Positions 1 through 10,314 are shown, counted from the stretch's first letter. The stretch: 64,000 nucleotides of DNA from Deltaproteobacteria bacterium (GCA_018401435.1 JAGYJW010000006.1:62001-126000); one strand, 5' to 3'. A program made the numbers and translations. The notes: generated by a model from the letters alone, not told the origin.

Positions 1-2169
1 GCCCGGGGCGGCACGACGGTGGTGGTATCGCCGCTGCTGGCCCTGATGAAGGACCAGGTGGACGCCCTGGTGGCCAAGGGGGTGCGGGCCACCGCCATCA
101 ATTCCCAGGTGACGGGGGAGGACCGCAAGGAGCGCATCCGCGCCTTGCTCGCGGGCGAGGTGGAGCTGGTCTATGTGGCGCCAGAGCGCTTCAGCGACGC
201 CTTCCTCTCCTTGCTCCAGAAGGTCGATGTCCGCTTGCTGGCCATCGACGAGGCCCACTGCCTCAGCCAATGGGGACACGACTTCCGGCCCGATTACCTT
301 CGCTTGGGGCGGGTGCGGAAGGCCCTGGGCAATGTCGCGACGGTGGCCCTGACCGCCACCGCCACCCCCGAGGTGCAGCTCGACATCGTCAGCACCCTGG
401 GGATCGGGGACTGTCGCACCTTTATCCAGGGTTTTGACCGCCCGAACCTGTCGCTGGAGGTGGTCGCGGCGGACCGCGACGCTGACAAGCTGGCGGCTTT
501 GCCCGACCTGGTGCAGCCTGGGCCCACCCTGGTCTATTGCGCCACCCGTCGCAACGTAGAGAAGGTGACCGACCACCTGCGGCGCAGCGGCGTGCCGGTG
601 GGCATGTACCACGCCGGCATGGAGCACCCCGACCGGGTGCGCGTGCAGGACGACTTCATGGGCGGGCGGCTGGCCTGTGTGGTGGCCACCAACGCCTTCG
701 GCATGGGGGTGGACAAGAAGGATGTGCGCTGCATCGTGCACTATGACATCCCGGGCACGGTAGAGGCCTACTACCAGGAGATCGGCCGGGCGGGCCGCGA
801 TGGCCGGCCTTCTCGGGTGGTGCTGCTCTTCCGCGAGGGCGACCGCCACACCCAAGAGTTCTTCATCCGCATGAGTCACCCCCCCCTGGCGATGGTCCGG
901 GGGACCTACGAGGCCCTTCACGCCCAACAGACCAGCCCTGTGTGGCTGCGACTGGACGAGCTGGCAGGGCTGGTTTCGGCGCGCGGGGTGGACGAGGTCA
1001 ACGACCGGTCGGTGGCCAGCTGCCTCTACCTGTTGCAACGCGAAGGCTGGTTGAACCGCATCGCGCCGGCCGAACGCGAGGCCCTGGTGGGCATTCGCCG
1101 CGACCGCCCGGTCAAGCGGCCTTCCGGCCTGCGGGGCAAGGTCTGGGGCTGGTTTGCGGACCGCTTGGAGGAGCGCCCCAGCCGCAGCTCCATCCCGGTG
1201 CGGCCCGACCGCCTCTGCCAGGAGCTGGGCATCGAACGCGACCAGCTCACCGCGTCTCTGCGGGGCCTCGAAGAGCGCGGCTACCTGGTCTATACGCCCC
1301 CCGCCCGCACCGGCGGCGTCGAGCTGCTCCAACCCGACGCGCCCTTTACATTGGATGAGGAGCGCCTGCGGGCCCGTCGCCAGCGAGAATACGCCAAGCT
1401 CGAGAAGATGATCGACTATGTGCGGTCAGGCTGCCGCCGCCGCTACCTGATCGAGTATTTCGGCCAGTCTGCACCGTGGGAGCGCTGCGGCACCTGCGAT
1501 GCCTGTCGAGAGGGCCGGGCCATCGTCGAGGGGCCCCGGCCCCTGGCCCCCGACGAGGAGCTGGTGGTGCGCAAGATCCTCGCCAGCGTGGCCCGCATGG
1601 GCAAGGCCTTCTCGGCCAATATGATCTGCAAGGTGCTCACCGGTTCCCGCGACAAGGCCGTGCTGGCCTTCCATTTCGACCGCCTGTCCACCCACGGCAT
1701 CTTGCGCACCTGGCCCCCAGGCGACATCGAGCGGGTGCTGGATGAGCTGGTGCGCGCCGATGCCCTGACCACCGAGTTCACCACCCAGCAGGTCAGCGGC
1801 AAGGAGCGCACCTACAAGACCTATGGCCTCACCCGGCTGGGGGTGGAGGTGATGAAGCAGGAGGCCCGCGACTTTGCCATGGTCTTTCCCAGCAGCGCCC
1901 GCACCCGCCGCCGCCGGCCCTCCACCGCGTCCAGCAGCCCCGCCAACGCCGACCTGTTGGGCGAGCTGAAGGATCTGCGCCGCCGCCTGGCCAAGGCCGA
2001 CGATGTGCCGGCCTATGTGGTGGCCCCCGACAAGACCCTGGAGGCCATGGCCGCCGCTCGGCCCACCTCGCGGTCGGCCATGTTGGCGGTACACGGCATG
2101 GGCCCCGAGCGCATGCGGCGCTTTGGCGGCGCCTTCTTGGACGCGGTCAAGGGCTGGACCGCGGGCTGA
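1..2169 (+). CDS. recQ: RecQ-family ATP-dependent DNA helicase (5'-truncated by window edge)
   Basis: 3'-5' DNA helicase acting on forked or recombination intermediates. Coding is open from base 1 (reading frame 1), so the start and the Walker A motif lie upstream of the window. The visible part starts at motif Ia (VVVSPLLALMKDQV). It continues with the DEAH box in AIDEAHCLSQWGHDFRPDY, the helicase C motifs (MGVDKKDVRCIVHYDIP, QEIGRAGRDGRPS), winged-helix sequence, the RecQ zinc cluster (Cys-x17-Cys-x2-Cys-x2-Cys ending RCGTCDAC) and a C-terminal HRDC-like segment (VHGMGPERMRRFG). The segment between the helicase core and the zinc cluster is longer than in E. coli RecQ, as in other long RecQ variants. 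The assignment to RecQ is firm; the exact role (RecQ or a paralogue) is not shown. Confidence 0.95.
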   Translation, partial: ARGGTTVVVSPLLALMKDQVDALVAKGVRATAINSQVTGEDRKERIRALLAGEVELVYVAPERFSDAFLSLLQKVDVRLLAIDEAHCLSQWGHDFRPDYLRLGRVRKALGNVATVALTATATPEVQLDIVSTLGIGDCRTFIQGFDRPNLSLEVVAADRDADKLAALPDLVQPGPTLVYCATRRNVEKVTDHLRRSGVPVGMYHAGMEHPDRVRVQDDFMGGRLACVVATNAFGMGVDKKDVRCIVHYDIPGTVEAYYQEIGRAGRDGRPSRVVLLFREGDRHTQEFFIRMSHPPLAMVRGTYEALHAQQTSPVWLRLDELAGLVSARGVDEVNDRSVASCLYLLQREGWLNRIAPAEREALVGIRRDRPVKRPSGLRGKVWGWFADRLEERPSRSSIPVRPDRLCQELGIERDQLTASLRGLEERGYLVYTPPARTGGVELLQPDAPFTLDEERLRARRQREYAKLEKMIDYVRSGCRRRYLIEYFGQSAPWERCGTCDACREGRAIVEGPRPLAPDEELVVRKILASVARMGKAFSANMICKVLTGSRDKAVLAFHFDRLSTHGILRTWPPGDIERVLDELVRADALTTEFTTQQVSGKERTYKTYGLTRLGVEVMKQEARDFAMVFPSSARTRRRRPSTASSSPANADLLGELKDLRRRLAKADDVPAYVVAPDKTLEAMAAARPTSRSAMLAVHGMGPERMRRFGGAFLDAVKGWTAG

Positions 2170-2228
2170 GGCGCTGCGGGGCCGCCCCGGATCGGATCAG
2201 GCCGATAGAGGAAGCCGCTGGAGGACCG

Positions 2229-2678
2229 ATGGCGGATTCGCCGGATTGGGATGCCCGGGAGGCCGCTGCGCGCGCGGCCTTGTCCGCCTTGGACTTCCTG
2301 CTGGGCAGCTGGGAGGGCGAAGGTGTGGACCATGACCGCCGTTTGCGGGGTCGCTTCGAGGCCCGCGCCATCCTGGGCGGCACCTGGGTCGAGACACGCG
2401 AACAGCTCTGGAACGCCGATGGCGCCCTCGATCACGAGGATGTGGCCCTCTACCGCCACGAGCCCGAGGCGGGCCTCCTGGTGATGCACCTGCAGGCGCC
2501 CGGCTGGATGAGCGAGCACCCCGTCAGCCTGGACGAGGACGCGGTGGTATGGGGCGCCAGCCCGGTCGAGCCCCGGGTGGTGATGCACCCCGAAGACGAC
2601 GAGCTGGTGCTATCGGTCTGGTTTCCCTTTCAGCCCGTGCCCGCGGTGCGCATGGTCTACCGGCGGGTGGCTTCGTGA
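2229..2678 (+). CDS. Small beta-barrel protein, DUF1579/FABP-like
   Basis: 149 aa, no signal peptide. The N-terminus has the pattern LDFLLGSWEGEG followed by alternating strand-like segments, as in DUF1579 and THAP4/nitrobindin-type lipocalin-like barrels that bind small hydrophobic ligands or heme. No heme-binding residue can be assigned by eye. The ATG at 2229 is preceded by GGAGG at 2220-2224. The stop codon overlaps the GTG of the next gene (GTGA at 2675-2678), so the two are probably co-translated. Family call by pattern only; ligand unknown. Confidence 0.6.
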   Translation: MADSPDWDAREAAARAALSALDFLLGSWEGEGVDHDRRLRGRFEARAILGGTWVETREQLWNADGALDHEDVALYRHEPEAGLLVMHLQAPGWMSEHPVSLDEDAVVWGASPVEPRVVMHPEDDELVLSVWFPFQPVPAVRMVYRRVAS

Positions 2679-3817
2679 GCGTGGACCTGCTGCGGTCGGC
2701 CCTTCCCGACTCGGCCGATGACTCCTTGTCCCGGGCCATCGGTCACCCGCGGCTGCGCGGGGCAGCCGCCGACGCCCTCGCGGCGGCCCGGGCGCGGCCC
2801 ACCCTGGCGGGTCCCACCCTGGCCCGGTGGTTCCGACAGGCCCGGCAGCTGGGCAGCAAGGAGCGCCCCATCGTGCAAGAGGCGGTCTTTGGGGTGCTGC
2901 GCCACCAGGCGCTGCTGGAGCGGGCGGGGGCCCGCACGGCGGTCGAGGCAGTGGACGCCTGGGCCCGCCTGGTGGGGGGCGAGCGCTTTGACGCGCTGCA
3001 GAGCGAAGGCCCGGTGGCCGATCTCGCCACCGCCCTCAGCCTGCCCCAGGCCATCGCCGCCGAGTGGCTGGAGGCCCTGGGGGCGCAGGAGGCCGCCGCC
3101 CTCGCCGGGGCCTTCTCGGGGCGGGCGCCCCTGTGCATTCGGGTCAACCGCGCCCGCATCGACCGCGACGCCCTGGCCCGCCGCCTGCTGGCCGAAGGCG
3201 TGCAGACGGACCCCAGCGCCCTCGCCCCAGACGGCCTGCTCCTGCGGCGGCGGGTGAACCTGCCCGAGCTGGGGAGCTGGCGCGAGGGCCTCTTCGAGGT
3301 GCAGGACGAGGCCAGCCAGCTGCTCATCGACGCCATCCCCCTGGAGCCCGGCCAGCGGGTGCTGGACCTCTGCGCAGGGGGGGGTGGCAAGAGCCTGGGG
3401 CTGGCGGCCCGCGGCGCCCGGGTGCGGGCCTGGGACAGCCGCCCCGACGCCTTGCGCCGCCTGGTCGAGCGCTCCCGCCGGGCGGGCGCCGCGGTGTCGG
3501 TGGGGGAGCCCCGGCCCGCGCCCGTGGTGCTGGTGGATGCGCCCTGCTCCGGCATCGGCCGCCTTCGCCGAGACCCGGCGCTGCGCCTGGGTCTGGACCC
3601 CAGCCGACACCTCGCCGCCCAGGCCGAGCTGCTGGCGTTGGGGGCCAGCCTGGTCGAGCCCGGGGGCCTGCTGGTCTACGCCACCTGCTCGCTGCTTCAG
3701 GTCGAAAATGAAGCGCCAGCGCCCATTTTCGGCTGGGGCGAGGTCGAGCGACGCTGGCTCTGGCCCCAGCGCGAGGGCACCGACGGCTTCTTCTGGGCGA
3801 TCTGGCGCGCGCCCTGA
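2675..3817 (+). CDS. NOL1/NOP2/Sun-type rRNA (cytosine-5) methyltransferase, RsmB-like
   Basis: SAM-dependent m5C RNA methyltransferase, 380 aa. An N-terminal NusB-like helical region (about residues 10-150) is followed by the catalytic domain. This has the SAM-binding motif VLDLCAGGGGKSLGLA, the catalytic motif IV VDAPCSGIGRLRRDP and motif VI VYATCSLL, giving the two conserved cysteines of the m5C family. The start is taken as GTG 2675, coupled to the preceding stop; GTG 2681 is an alternative, while the reading frame open further upstream only overlaps the previous gene. RsmB methylates C967 of 16S rRNA in E. coli; the target here is inferred. Confidence 0.85.
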   Translation: MSVDLLRSALPDSADDSLSRAIGHPRLRGAAADALAAARARPTLAGPTLARWFRQARQLGSKERPIVQEAVFGVLRHQALLERAGARTAVEAVDAWARLVGGERFDALQSEGPVADLATALSLPQAIAAEWLEALGAQEAAALAGAFSGRAPLCIRVNRARIDRDALARRLLAEGVQTDPSALAPDGLLLRRRVNLPELGSWREGLFEVQDEASQLLIDAIPLEPGQRVLDLCAGGGGKSLGLAARGARVRAWDSRPDALRRLVERSRRAGAAVSVGEPRPAPVVLVDAPCSGIGRLRRDPALRLGLDPSRHLAAQAELLALGASLVEPGGLLVYATCSLLQVENEAPAPIFGWGEVERRWLWPQREGTDGFFWAIWRAP

Positions 3818-3954
3818 CGCCGCGGCGCCTGGGGGGGGCGCCACGGTCCCGCCACAGAGCCGCCCGGAAAGCTCCCCCTGAATGTTGATCCGTCGCCAAG
3901 GCGGCGGGTGAAGGGGAGAGGCGCGGACCCCGTCGGGTCTGCACCGGGAGCCCG

Positions 3955-4944
3955 ATGAGCCTGCTCGGCGCCGCCCGCTTCGCCCATGCCTGGCAACGGG
4001 GCGGGCCCGCCCATCGGGAGCGGCGCCAGGCCCTGATCCCCCCGGTCGGCCAGCCCTTCGAGGCCTGGGTCTATGAGCCCCGGGGGCGACCCCGCGCCAC
4101 CCTGGTGACGGTGCACAGCCTGGCGCCCGAAGGTGTGGCCGACCCGCGCTGGGTGCGCCTGAACCGCGCGCTCTGCGCGACGGGCTTGCGGGTGGTGGCG
4201 CCCCATTTCCCCGATGTGGCCAACCTGCGCATCCACATGGGGCAGGTGGACCGGGTGGAGCAGGCCCTGCTGGCCGTCGCCGACGAGCCCGACCTCTGCC
4301 CCGAAGGCGAGCTGGGCCTGTTCTCGGTGTCGCTGTCGGCCACCCTCAGCCTGATCGCGGCCGCCCGACCCAGCATCGCCGCCCGCCTGCGTGGCCTCTG
4401 CCTGCTGGGGGCCTGCGCGGACGCAGAAGGCGCCCTCGCGGCGGCCACGGATCCCGCAGGCGACCGCAGGGCGCGGCTCATCCTGCTGGCCAACTTCCTG
4501 CAGGGCGCCGCCGAGCCCCGCTCGCCGCTGGCCTCGGCCCTGTTCCGGCTGGCCCGGGGCGGCGGTCGCCCCTTGAGCCCCGCGGAGGCCCAGGAGATCG
4601 AGGTCCTGCTGGATGGGGCGGGCGGGGAGCTGGGAGCGGAGCGCCAGGCGCCGCTGCCGGTCGGCCTGTCGGGCCTGTCGGGCCTGGCCGCGTTGCCGGG
4701 CATCCAGGCCCCCGTCACCCTGCTGCATGGGGCGGCCGATCCGGTCTTCCCGGCCTCGGAGTCCCGCCGCCTGGACACCGCCTTGACGGCGCGGGGCCAG
4801 CGGTCCCGGCTGCTGGTCACCCCCGCCCTCACCCATGGCGAGGCCGAGCCCCTGCGCCTGCGCGCCGGCGAGTTCTTTGCGGGCTGGTCCACCCTGGCCG
4901 CCTTCCTGGCCGACCTCAGGCGCCCGGTGCTGGCAAGGGCCTGA
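3955..4944 (+). CDS. Alpha/beta hydrolase
   Basis: 329 aa cytoplasmic alpha/beta-hydrolase fold protein. Visible elements: an oxyanion-hole-like strand after PRATLVTVHSLAPEG, a nucleophile elbow GLFSVSLSATL (Ser in GxSxS rather than the usual GxSxG), the acid loop LLHGAADPVFPASESRRL (Asp) and the catalytic His in PALTHGEAEPL. This is a complete triad layout for an esterase, lipase or thioesterase. Start ATG 3955 has GGGAG a few bases upstream. The 3' end runs 29 nt into the convergent gene ending at 4916. Substrate not deducible. Confidence 0.75.
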   Translation: MSLLGAARFAHAWQRGGPAHRERRQALIPPVGQPFEAWVYEPRGRPRATLVTVHSLAPEGVADPRWVRLNRALCATGLRVVAPHFPDVANLRIHMGQVDRVEQALLAVADEPDLCPEGELGLFSVSLSATLSLIAAARPSIAARLRGLCLLGACADAEGALAAATDPAGDRRARLILLANFLQGAAEPRSPLASALFRLARGGGRPLSPAEAQEIEVLLDGAGGELGAERQAPLPVGLSGLSGLAALPGIQAPVTLLHGAADPVFPASESRRLDTALTARGQRSRLLVTPALTHGEAEPLRLRAGEFFAGWSTLAAFLADLRRPVLARA

Positions 4945-5443
4945 AGCGGTCGGGCTGATGAAAGTCGGCCTGCAAACCGGGTACTGGCGACCACGCCAGG
5001 TAGCTGCGCGCCGTGGGCGGCCCATGGATGGCATAGGCATTCACCCGCAGGGGGGCGTAGTCCACCAGCGCGGGGGGCAGGCACACGCGGCCGGTCCAGC
5101 GCCCGCCCGCCCGCGTCGGGGCCCAGTCCAGCCCATGCCCCGCGGAGCGCCGCTGCCGGATGCCATCGAAGCAGAGCACCAGGTAGTGGCCGTGGGGGCC
5201 CAGCTCGATCTCGGTGTAGCGGGGGCCGCCATCACCGACAAAGAGCTCCACCACCTCGTAATTCCACAGGCCATCGGTGCTGCCCGCCGGTCCGGGCGGC
5301 GGCGGATCCCCCCAGTCCGGCGCATCGACGGTCAGCAGCAGGCCGTCGGGGCTGGGGCAGAGGCTGAGCTGCACCTGGTGCGGGTCGGGGATGGGCGCGC
5401 CTTGCCAGGTGGCGGCGATGCGCAGGGGATGCGTGGGCAGCAT
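4916..5443 (-). CDS. UPF0462 (C4orf33-like) / CBM9-like protein
   Basis: 175 aa. The core [19 protein letters not shown] followed by [16 protein letters not shown] resembles the UPF0462/C4orf33 family, which has a carbohydrate-binding-module-9-like beta sandwich; no enzymatic role is established for that family. Start chosen at ATG 5441-5443 because the conserved domain begins directly after it; sequence further upstream in frame is the antisense shadow of aspartokinase. It is convergent with the hydrolase (29 nt overlap) and divergent from aspartokinase. Confidence 0.6.
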   Translation of the reverse strand: MLPTHPLRIAATWQGAPIPDPHQVQLSLCPSPDGLLLTVDAPDWGDPPPPGPAGSTDGLWNYEVVELFVGDGGPRYTEIELGPHGHYLVLCFDGIRQRRSAGHGLDWAPTRAGGRWTGRVCLPPALVDYAPLRVNAYAIHGPPTARSYLAWSPVPGLQADFHQPDRFRPLPAPGA

Positions 5444-5486
5444 GGGTCGGATCCGATACGGCGAGGGCCCAGCCGGGAGCGGGCCG

Positions 5487-6675
5487 ATGAGCGGCGAGAC
5501 GGTAGCGCAGCAGGGCCAGCCGGGGACCATCGTGGTCCAGAAATACGGCGGGTCTTCGGTGGCCGATGTGGAGCGCGTGCGCGCCGTGGCGCGGCGGGTG
5601 GTGGCGACGGTGAAGCAGGGCCACCGGGTGGTGGTGGTGGTCTCGGCGATGGGCAATACCACCAACGAGCTGCTCAGCCTGGCCCGCAGCGTGAGCCTCA
5701 GCCCGGGTCGCCGCGAGCTGGACCTGCTGGTGAGCGTGGGCGAGCGGGTGAGCATGACCCTGTTGGCCATGGCCATCCAGGATCTGGGTGTGGCGGCGGC
5801 CTCCTTCACGGGCAGCCAGTCGGGCATCATCACCGATGACCGCCACGTCTCTGCGCGGGTGCTGGAGCTGCGCCCCCACCGGGTGCGGCAGGCCCTGGAC
5901 GCCGGACAGGTGGCGATCGTGGCGGGCTTTCAGGGGGTCAGCCGCTCGGGGGAGGTGACCACCCTGGGCCGGGGAGGCTCCGATACGACGGCGGTGGTGC
6001 TGGCGGCGGCCCTGGGCGCGGCCTGGTGCGAGATCTGCTCGGATGTGGACGGGGTCTGGACCGCGGATCCCCGGGTGGTGCCCGAGGCCCGCAAGCTGGA
6101 CAGCCTGCCCCTGGACGCCGCCACCGCCCTGGCGCGGGCCGGCAGCCAGGTGCTGCTGGCCGATGCGGTGGAGCGGGCCCGGGCGCTGGGCGTGCAGCTT
6201 CACGCCGCCGCGACGGCTCGGCCGCCCGGCTGGGCACGCGGCTGCCCCGGGGCCCACGCCGGCCGAGGTGGTGGCCGTTGCCGCAGACAATCAGCTGCAG
6301 TACATCGTTTTCGACGATCTGCCGAAAGCGTGGGCGCAGCTCTCCGGCCTGTCTGGCGCGCTGCGGCAGCTCTGGCAGGGAGGCGGCCGGGCCCACGCCT
6401 TGATCGACCGGCGCAACCTGTCGGGCCCCGAGGCCTGGACGCGCCTGCCGGGGGTGGAGGATGGCGGCGCTGTGGCCACCGTGAGCGCCATCGGCCGCGC
6501 CCTGGTCACCGATCCGGACCAGACCGCGCGCGCCCTGGGCGCCTTGCAGGGCCTGGATCTGCGGCATTGGGCCGCGTCGGGGGAGGCCTTCTGGGCGATG
6601 CTGCCGGCGGCTTCGGCCGCCGAAGGCCAGCGCCGGCTGCATGCCGCCTTGCTGGAGCCCGCAGTCAGCGGTTGA
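5487..6675 (+). CDS. lysC: Aspartokinase (frameshifted in this sequence)
   Basis: First enzyme of the aspartate pathway (Lys, Thr, Met, diaminopimelate): ATP-dependent phosphorylation of aspartate. The N-terminal kinase domain reads from ATG 5487 (GGGAGC upstream): [48 protein letters not shown] and [19 protein letters not shown]. After LGVQLHA (about 6200) the frame loses sense. The ACT region ([20 protein letters not shown] and on) continues in another frame to TGA 6675. A middle stretch with a GTRLP-like sequence reads in the third frame, so two small indels between about 6205 and 6255, in G/C runs, fit best. Probably an intact gene with sequence errors. It overlaps the PilZ gene by 11 nt at the 3' end. 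Confidence 0.85.
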
Positions 6676-7432
6676 TCAGGTCCTCTCGGCGGATCTCGAG
6701 CTGGCGCGCCATGATCCAGCTGGTGAGCGCCCCTGAGTTTCGGGGCTTGTCGCGGTCGATGGGGTCGAATTCCAAGCCAATCTTGGCCACTTCGATGTCG
6801 TGGCCGGTGTCTGCGTCCTCGTAGCTGTCCACCAGGAAAAAGCGCACGGTGGCCTTCAGGCGCAGGGGGACCTGCGCGGTCAAGGAGAAGCCGATCTCGT
6901 GGGTGCTGCCCACCGTGAGCAGGGGCAACAGGTCGGGGCTGGCTTGCAGGCCGATCCCGGTGATGGAGAGGTCTCGCAGCACCGCGCGGGCCTGCTCGTC
7001 GCCCCTCTCGTCCAGAATGGCCACCGCAATGGGCACCTTGGGGCTGGCGTCCACCCGCACGGCTGCCCGCCGGTTGAAGATTCGCAACAGGGCGCGCTCG
7101 ACGCCTTCGAGCTGGTCCACCGGGCTTCGGAAGAGCACGGCGAGCAGCACCCCGCCCGTCATCTCGTGGGTGCGGACAATGCGGGAGGGCAACTGGAGCG
7201 GCGCCGTCATGCGGTCGCTGTGGATCAAGATGGACACGGCTTCGAGCTTGGCCTCATTCACCAGTGCGGCCACCGCTTCGGCGGCCAGGCCCCGGGGGAT
7301 GAAAGCGGCGCCGGCGGCGCTGATGTCGATCAGCTGGGATTCGAAGCGCTGCCGACCCACCACCAGCTCTGCGCGGGTGCCCACCAGGGCGGCTCCGGCC
7401 ACCCGGTAGTGGCGCCGGCGGGAGGTAGACAT
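6665..7432 (-). CDS. Tandem PilZ-domain protein
   Basis: 255 aa soluble protein with two PilZ-like units. The first begins [20 protein letters not shown] and continues [15 protein letters not shown]. The second begins [17 protein letters not shown] and continues [12 protein letters not shown]. PilZ domains bind cyclic-di-GMP through an Rx3R motif and a D/NxSxxG motif. The second unit keeps D-S-T-G (LSITGIG preceded by RD) and the first keeps DISAAG, so binding by either is possible but unproven. Start set at ATG 7432 because GGAG lies 5 nt before it; the in-frame TTG at 7474 is less likely. Role in motility or surface behaviour is family inference. Confidence 0.7.
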   Translation of the reverse strand: MSTSRRRHYRVAGAALVGTRAELVVGRQRFESQLIDISAAGAAFIPRGLAAEAVAALVNEAKLEAVSILIHSDRMTAPLQLPSRIVRTHEMTGGVLLAVLFRSPVDQLEGVERALLRIFNRRAAVRVDASPKVPIAVAILDERGDEQARAVLRDLSITGIGLQASPDLLPLLTVGSTHEIGFSLTAQVPLRLKATVRFFLVDSYEDADTGHDIEVAKIGLEFDPIDRDKPRNSGALTSWIMARQLEIRREDLINR

Positions 7433-7587
7433 CAATGCTCCAATGGACCAGCCTGAAGGGCGGTACCGACTCAATCAAGTCAGAGAGGAAGGGCGACAGC
7501 AAGGGGCGACGAGAGGCAAGTAAGCACGCGCCGAGGAAGAATCCGGACTTGAATCCGGTGTATCCACTCGGAGAAACTCGAGCCGCA

Positions 7588-10314
7588 TCAGGGCTCGATG
7601 TCGTCTTCGTCCGATGCGGGGTCCAGCTCGCGCGGATCCATGTCAATTTTTGCGTCCGGCGGCAGCTCCTCGTCGTTCATCTCGGCCTGCAGCGCGCGCT
7701 GGTAGCGGTCATAGAGCTCGAAGACGACGGGATTGCCCGGCTCCTCGGCCTCGGCCTCCTTGAGCGCGAGCAGGGCCTTCAGCCAATCCCCGCGGCGGGC
7801 ATAGGCCCGGGAGAGGTCGATGCGGCCCTCCACCCCCTCGACCATCTCGGTGGGCACCTGGCCCCGGGCCTCGGTGCCATCGAGCAGCACGAAGAAGTTG
7901 CGCTGGGCGGTGTCTTCGTGCAGGTGCAAGGGGGCGCTATACTCGATGCGCATATTGTCGTCGGTATTGAGCGGCGCGTCCCCGGCAAAGGCCAGGATGG
8001 CCTGCCGGTCCAGCTGGTACCGGGTGAGCAGGTCCTCGGGGTAGACGATGTCCACCTCGCGCATCTCTGCGGCGACCTTGGCTTCGCGGTCCAGGGTGCG
8101 GGCGACCACGTCCACGTCCAGCGCCAGGGGCGCGTCCGAACCGATCAGCACCAGGTCGGCGTCTTCGATGGTGCTGAACAGCCGCACATGGGCGTAGGAC
8201 TCGCTGAAGGTGCGCAGCAGGGTCCGCAGATCGTGCTCGTCCATGCCATACATCTGCACCCACTGGCTCCAGACGCCGCCCTCGCGCAGCTTGGACTTGC
8301 CCAGGAAGAAGAACTCGCGGGTGAAGAGGTTGCTCACCCCGGTCAGCCAGGGGTTGCTGGGCTCGCTGATGATGAGGTCGTAGGTGCCATCGGGCAGCAG
8401 GTTGAGGTGGTTGCGGGCGTCGTTGGCGATCAGCCGCACCCGGGGGTCTTCCAGGGGCTTGTGGTTCCAGTCGTCGAAGAAGTGGCTGGCTTTGACGATG
8501 GCCGGCTCCAGCTCGATGATGTCGATGCGGGTGGGCACGCTGTGCAAGGTGACGGAGCCCGCGGTGATGCCGCTGGCGAGCCCGATCACGCCGATGTCTC
8601 TGGCCTCGGGGGCAAAGAGGAAGGGCAGGTGGGCGCAGAGCACCTGGGTGGGCATGTCCACGCGGGTGGAGGCGTCCACCTTGCCGTTGTTGGCCAGCCA
8701 GATGTTGTCGCTGTCGTGGGCCTGGGCCACCGTCACCACCGAGCTGAGCCCCTCCTCGTAGAAGATCAGCTTGTAGGGCCGCACCGCGAAGTCCAGCACG
8801 CCTTCACGGCTGCGGCTCTCGGGGGCCAGGTCCGAGACGTATTTGTACATGCCCGCGGTCATCAGCAGCGGGTCCCAGGGCGGCTTCTTCCAGTGGATGA
8901 GGCCGATGGCCCACAAGGCGGCCAGGGCCCAGCCCACCTGGATGAGGGGCGAGCGGCCCCCCTCGGCCTGGCTGGCTGCCCGCGCCGCCAGCACCGAGGC
9001 GATGAGGTTGACGCTGATGGCGACCAGCACGGTGCCCCGCACCTGCAGGCTGGGCAGCAGCAGCAGCCCGCCGATCGATGCCCCGAGGATGGCCCCGACG
9101 GTATTCCACCCGTAGATGCGGCCCACGGGCCCGCCCAGCCGTGAAGACATCGCCGTGGCCCGCACCAGGGCGGGGAAGGTGGCGCCCATCAACAAGGCCG
9201 GCGGCAGCATGACCCCCACCGCGATGCAGAGCTTGGCGGGCCACAGCAGCTGCGGCGTCGCTTCGATGGCGTCGTAGACCTGCACAAAGACGAAGGGCAG
9301 CTCGTTGTAGGTGAACATGAAGGCCCAGGCGACCCCCGCCACGCCCACCTGCAAGCCGGCCACCAGCTTGAGCACCCCGGGCAGCCCGCCCCGGCTGAGG
9401 GCGCGGTCTGCCAGGCGCCCGCCGCCCCAACCCCCCAGGCCGATGCCCAGCAGGAAGGCCAGCAGCATGATGCTGAAGGCGTAGGCGCTGCCCCCCAGGG
9501 TGAGCACCATCAGGCGGAACCAGGACACCTCGTAGAGCAGCGACGCGATGCCCGCGAGGAAGGCGATGGCGGCCGTCAGCCAGAGCCACTTGGGGGTAGG
9601 CTCCTTGAGAATATGCGCCACCGGCTGCTGGTCGGCCGGGTGGGCCGCGTCGGCCGGTTCCAGGTCCCCCGCCCGCGCGCCCAGCGCCCAGGCCACCGCG
9701 CAGAGCAGCAGGTTGCCGCTGGCGGTGACCCAGGTGGTCAGGTTGAGGCCCAGCTTGGGCAGCAGGAAGAAGCCCGCCAGGGCGACGCCGAGCACCGCGC
9801 CCAGGGTGTTGGCGCCATAGAGCCGCCCCACCTGCTTGCCCGCGTCTTCGCTGCGGCTGGCGGCGAAGCGGGCCAGCAGCGGCAGGGTGCTGCCCATGCA
9901 GATGGTGGGCGGCAGCAGGAAGAGGCCCAGCAGCAGGAACTGGAAGGTCGCAAAGACCACCGGATCGGGCTCGAACTGGCGCCAGAAGCCCAGGTAGATG
10001 GGCTCCACCATGCTCACCAGCAGCGGAAAGACCACCGCGTAGACGCCGATTCCCGCCTCGAGCAGCGCATAGGTCTTCAGCGGGTTCTTGACCTTGTCCG
10101 CAAAGCGGCCGGCCGCGAAGCCTCCCCCTGCCAGACCGGTCATGAAGGCCGCCAGCACCGTGATCACGGCGACCTGGCTGGTGCCCACCACCAGGTGGAG
10201 TTGACGCTCCCACAAGGTCTCATAGACCAGGGAGGTCGCCCCGCTGAACAGAAAGAGCGGGACGAGCAAGCTGACCGCACGCTGGCGGCGAAGGGCGGCG
10301 AGAGCGGGATCCAT
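7588..10314 (-). CDS. Fused MFS-like transporter / spermidine-synthase-like protein
   Basis: 908 aa. The N-terminal roughly 600 residues form many hydrophobic helices in two related halves (each with a segment like TFPALVRA or TLPLLARF followed by GRLYGANTLGAVLG or GRIYGWNTVGAILG). The C-terminal part has a spermidine-synthase-type Rossmann fold: IGVIGLASGITAGSV, IDIIELEPAIVKAS, LIANDARNHL, YDLIISEPSNPWLTGVSNLF. This is the known 'fused MFS/spermidine synthase' architecture; the in vivo substrate of such fusions is not established. The last ~100 residues are a TPR-like, Glu/Asp-rich tail. Start at ATG 10314 (MDPALAALRRQRAV), directly before the first membrane helix; the open frame further upstream is antisense to the Asp-Gly repeat. 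Confidence 0.85.
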   Translation of the reverse strand: MDPALAALRRQRAVSLLVPLFLFSGATSLVYETLWERQLHLVVGTSQVAVITVLAAFMTGLAGGGFAAGRFADKVKNPLKTYALLEAGIGVYAVVFPLLVSMVEPIYLGFWRQFEPDPVVFATFQFLLLGLFLLPPTICMGSTLPLLARFAASRSEDAGKQVGRLYGANTLGAVLGVALAGFFLLPKLGLNLTTWVTASGNLLLCAVAWALGARAGDLEPADAAHPADQQPVAHILKEPTPKWLWLTAAIAFLAGIASLLYEVSWFRLMVLTLGGSAYAFSIMLLAFLLGIGLGGWGGGRLADRALSRGGLPGVLKLVAGLQVGVAGVAWAFMFTYNELPFVFVQVYDAIEATPQLLWPAKLCIAVGVMLPPALLMGATFPALVRATAMSSRLGGPVGRIYGWNTVGAILGASIGGLLLLPSLQVRGTVLVAISVNLIASVLAARAASQAEGGRSPLIQVGWALAALWAIGLIHWKKPPWDPLLMTAGMYKYVSDLAPESRSREGVLDFAVRPYKLIFYEEGLSSVVTVAQAHDSDNIWLANNGKVDASTRVDMPTQVLCAHLPFLFAPEARDIGVIGLASGITAGSVTLHSVPTRIDIIELEPAIVKASHFFDDWNHKPLEDPRVRLIANDARNHLNLLPDGTYDLIISEPSNPWLTGVSNLFTREFFFLGKSKLREGGVWSQWVQMYGMDEHDLRTLLRTFSESYAHVRLFSTIEDADLVLIGSDAPLALDVDVVARTLDREAKVAAEMREVDIVYPEDLLTRYQLDRQAILAFAGDAPLNTDDNMRIEYSAPLHLHEDTAQRNFFVLLDGTEARGQVPTEMVEGVEGRIDLSRAYARRGDWLKALLALKEAEAEEPGNPVVFELYDRYQRALQAEMNDEELPPDAKIDMDPRELDPASDEDDIEP

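Noticed and set aside
7435..9144. 569-aa plus-strand open frame
   Set aside because: Antisense of the MFS/spermidine synthase C-terminus; composition typical of GC-rich antisense frames, no start signal.
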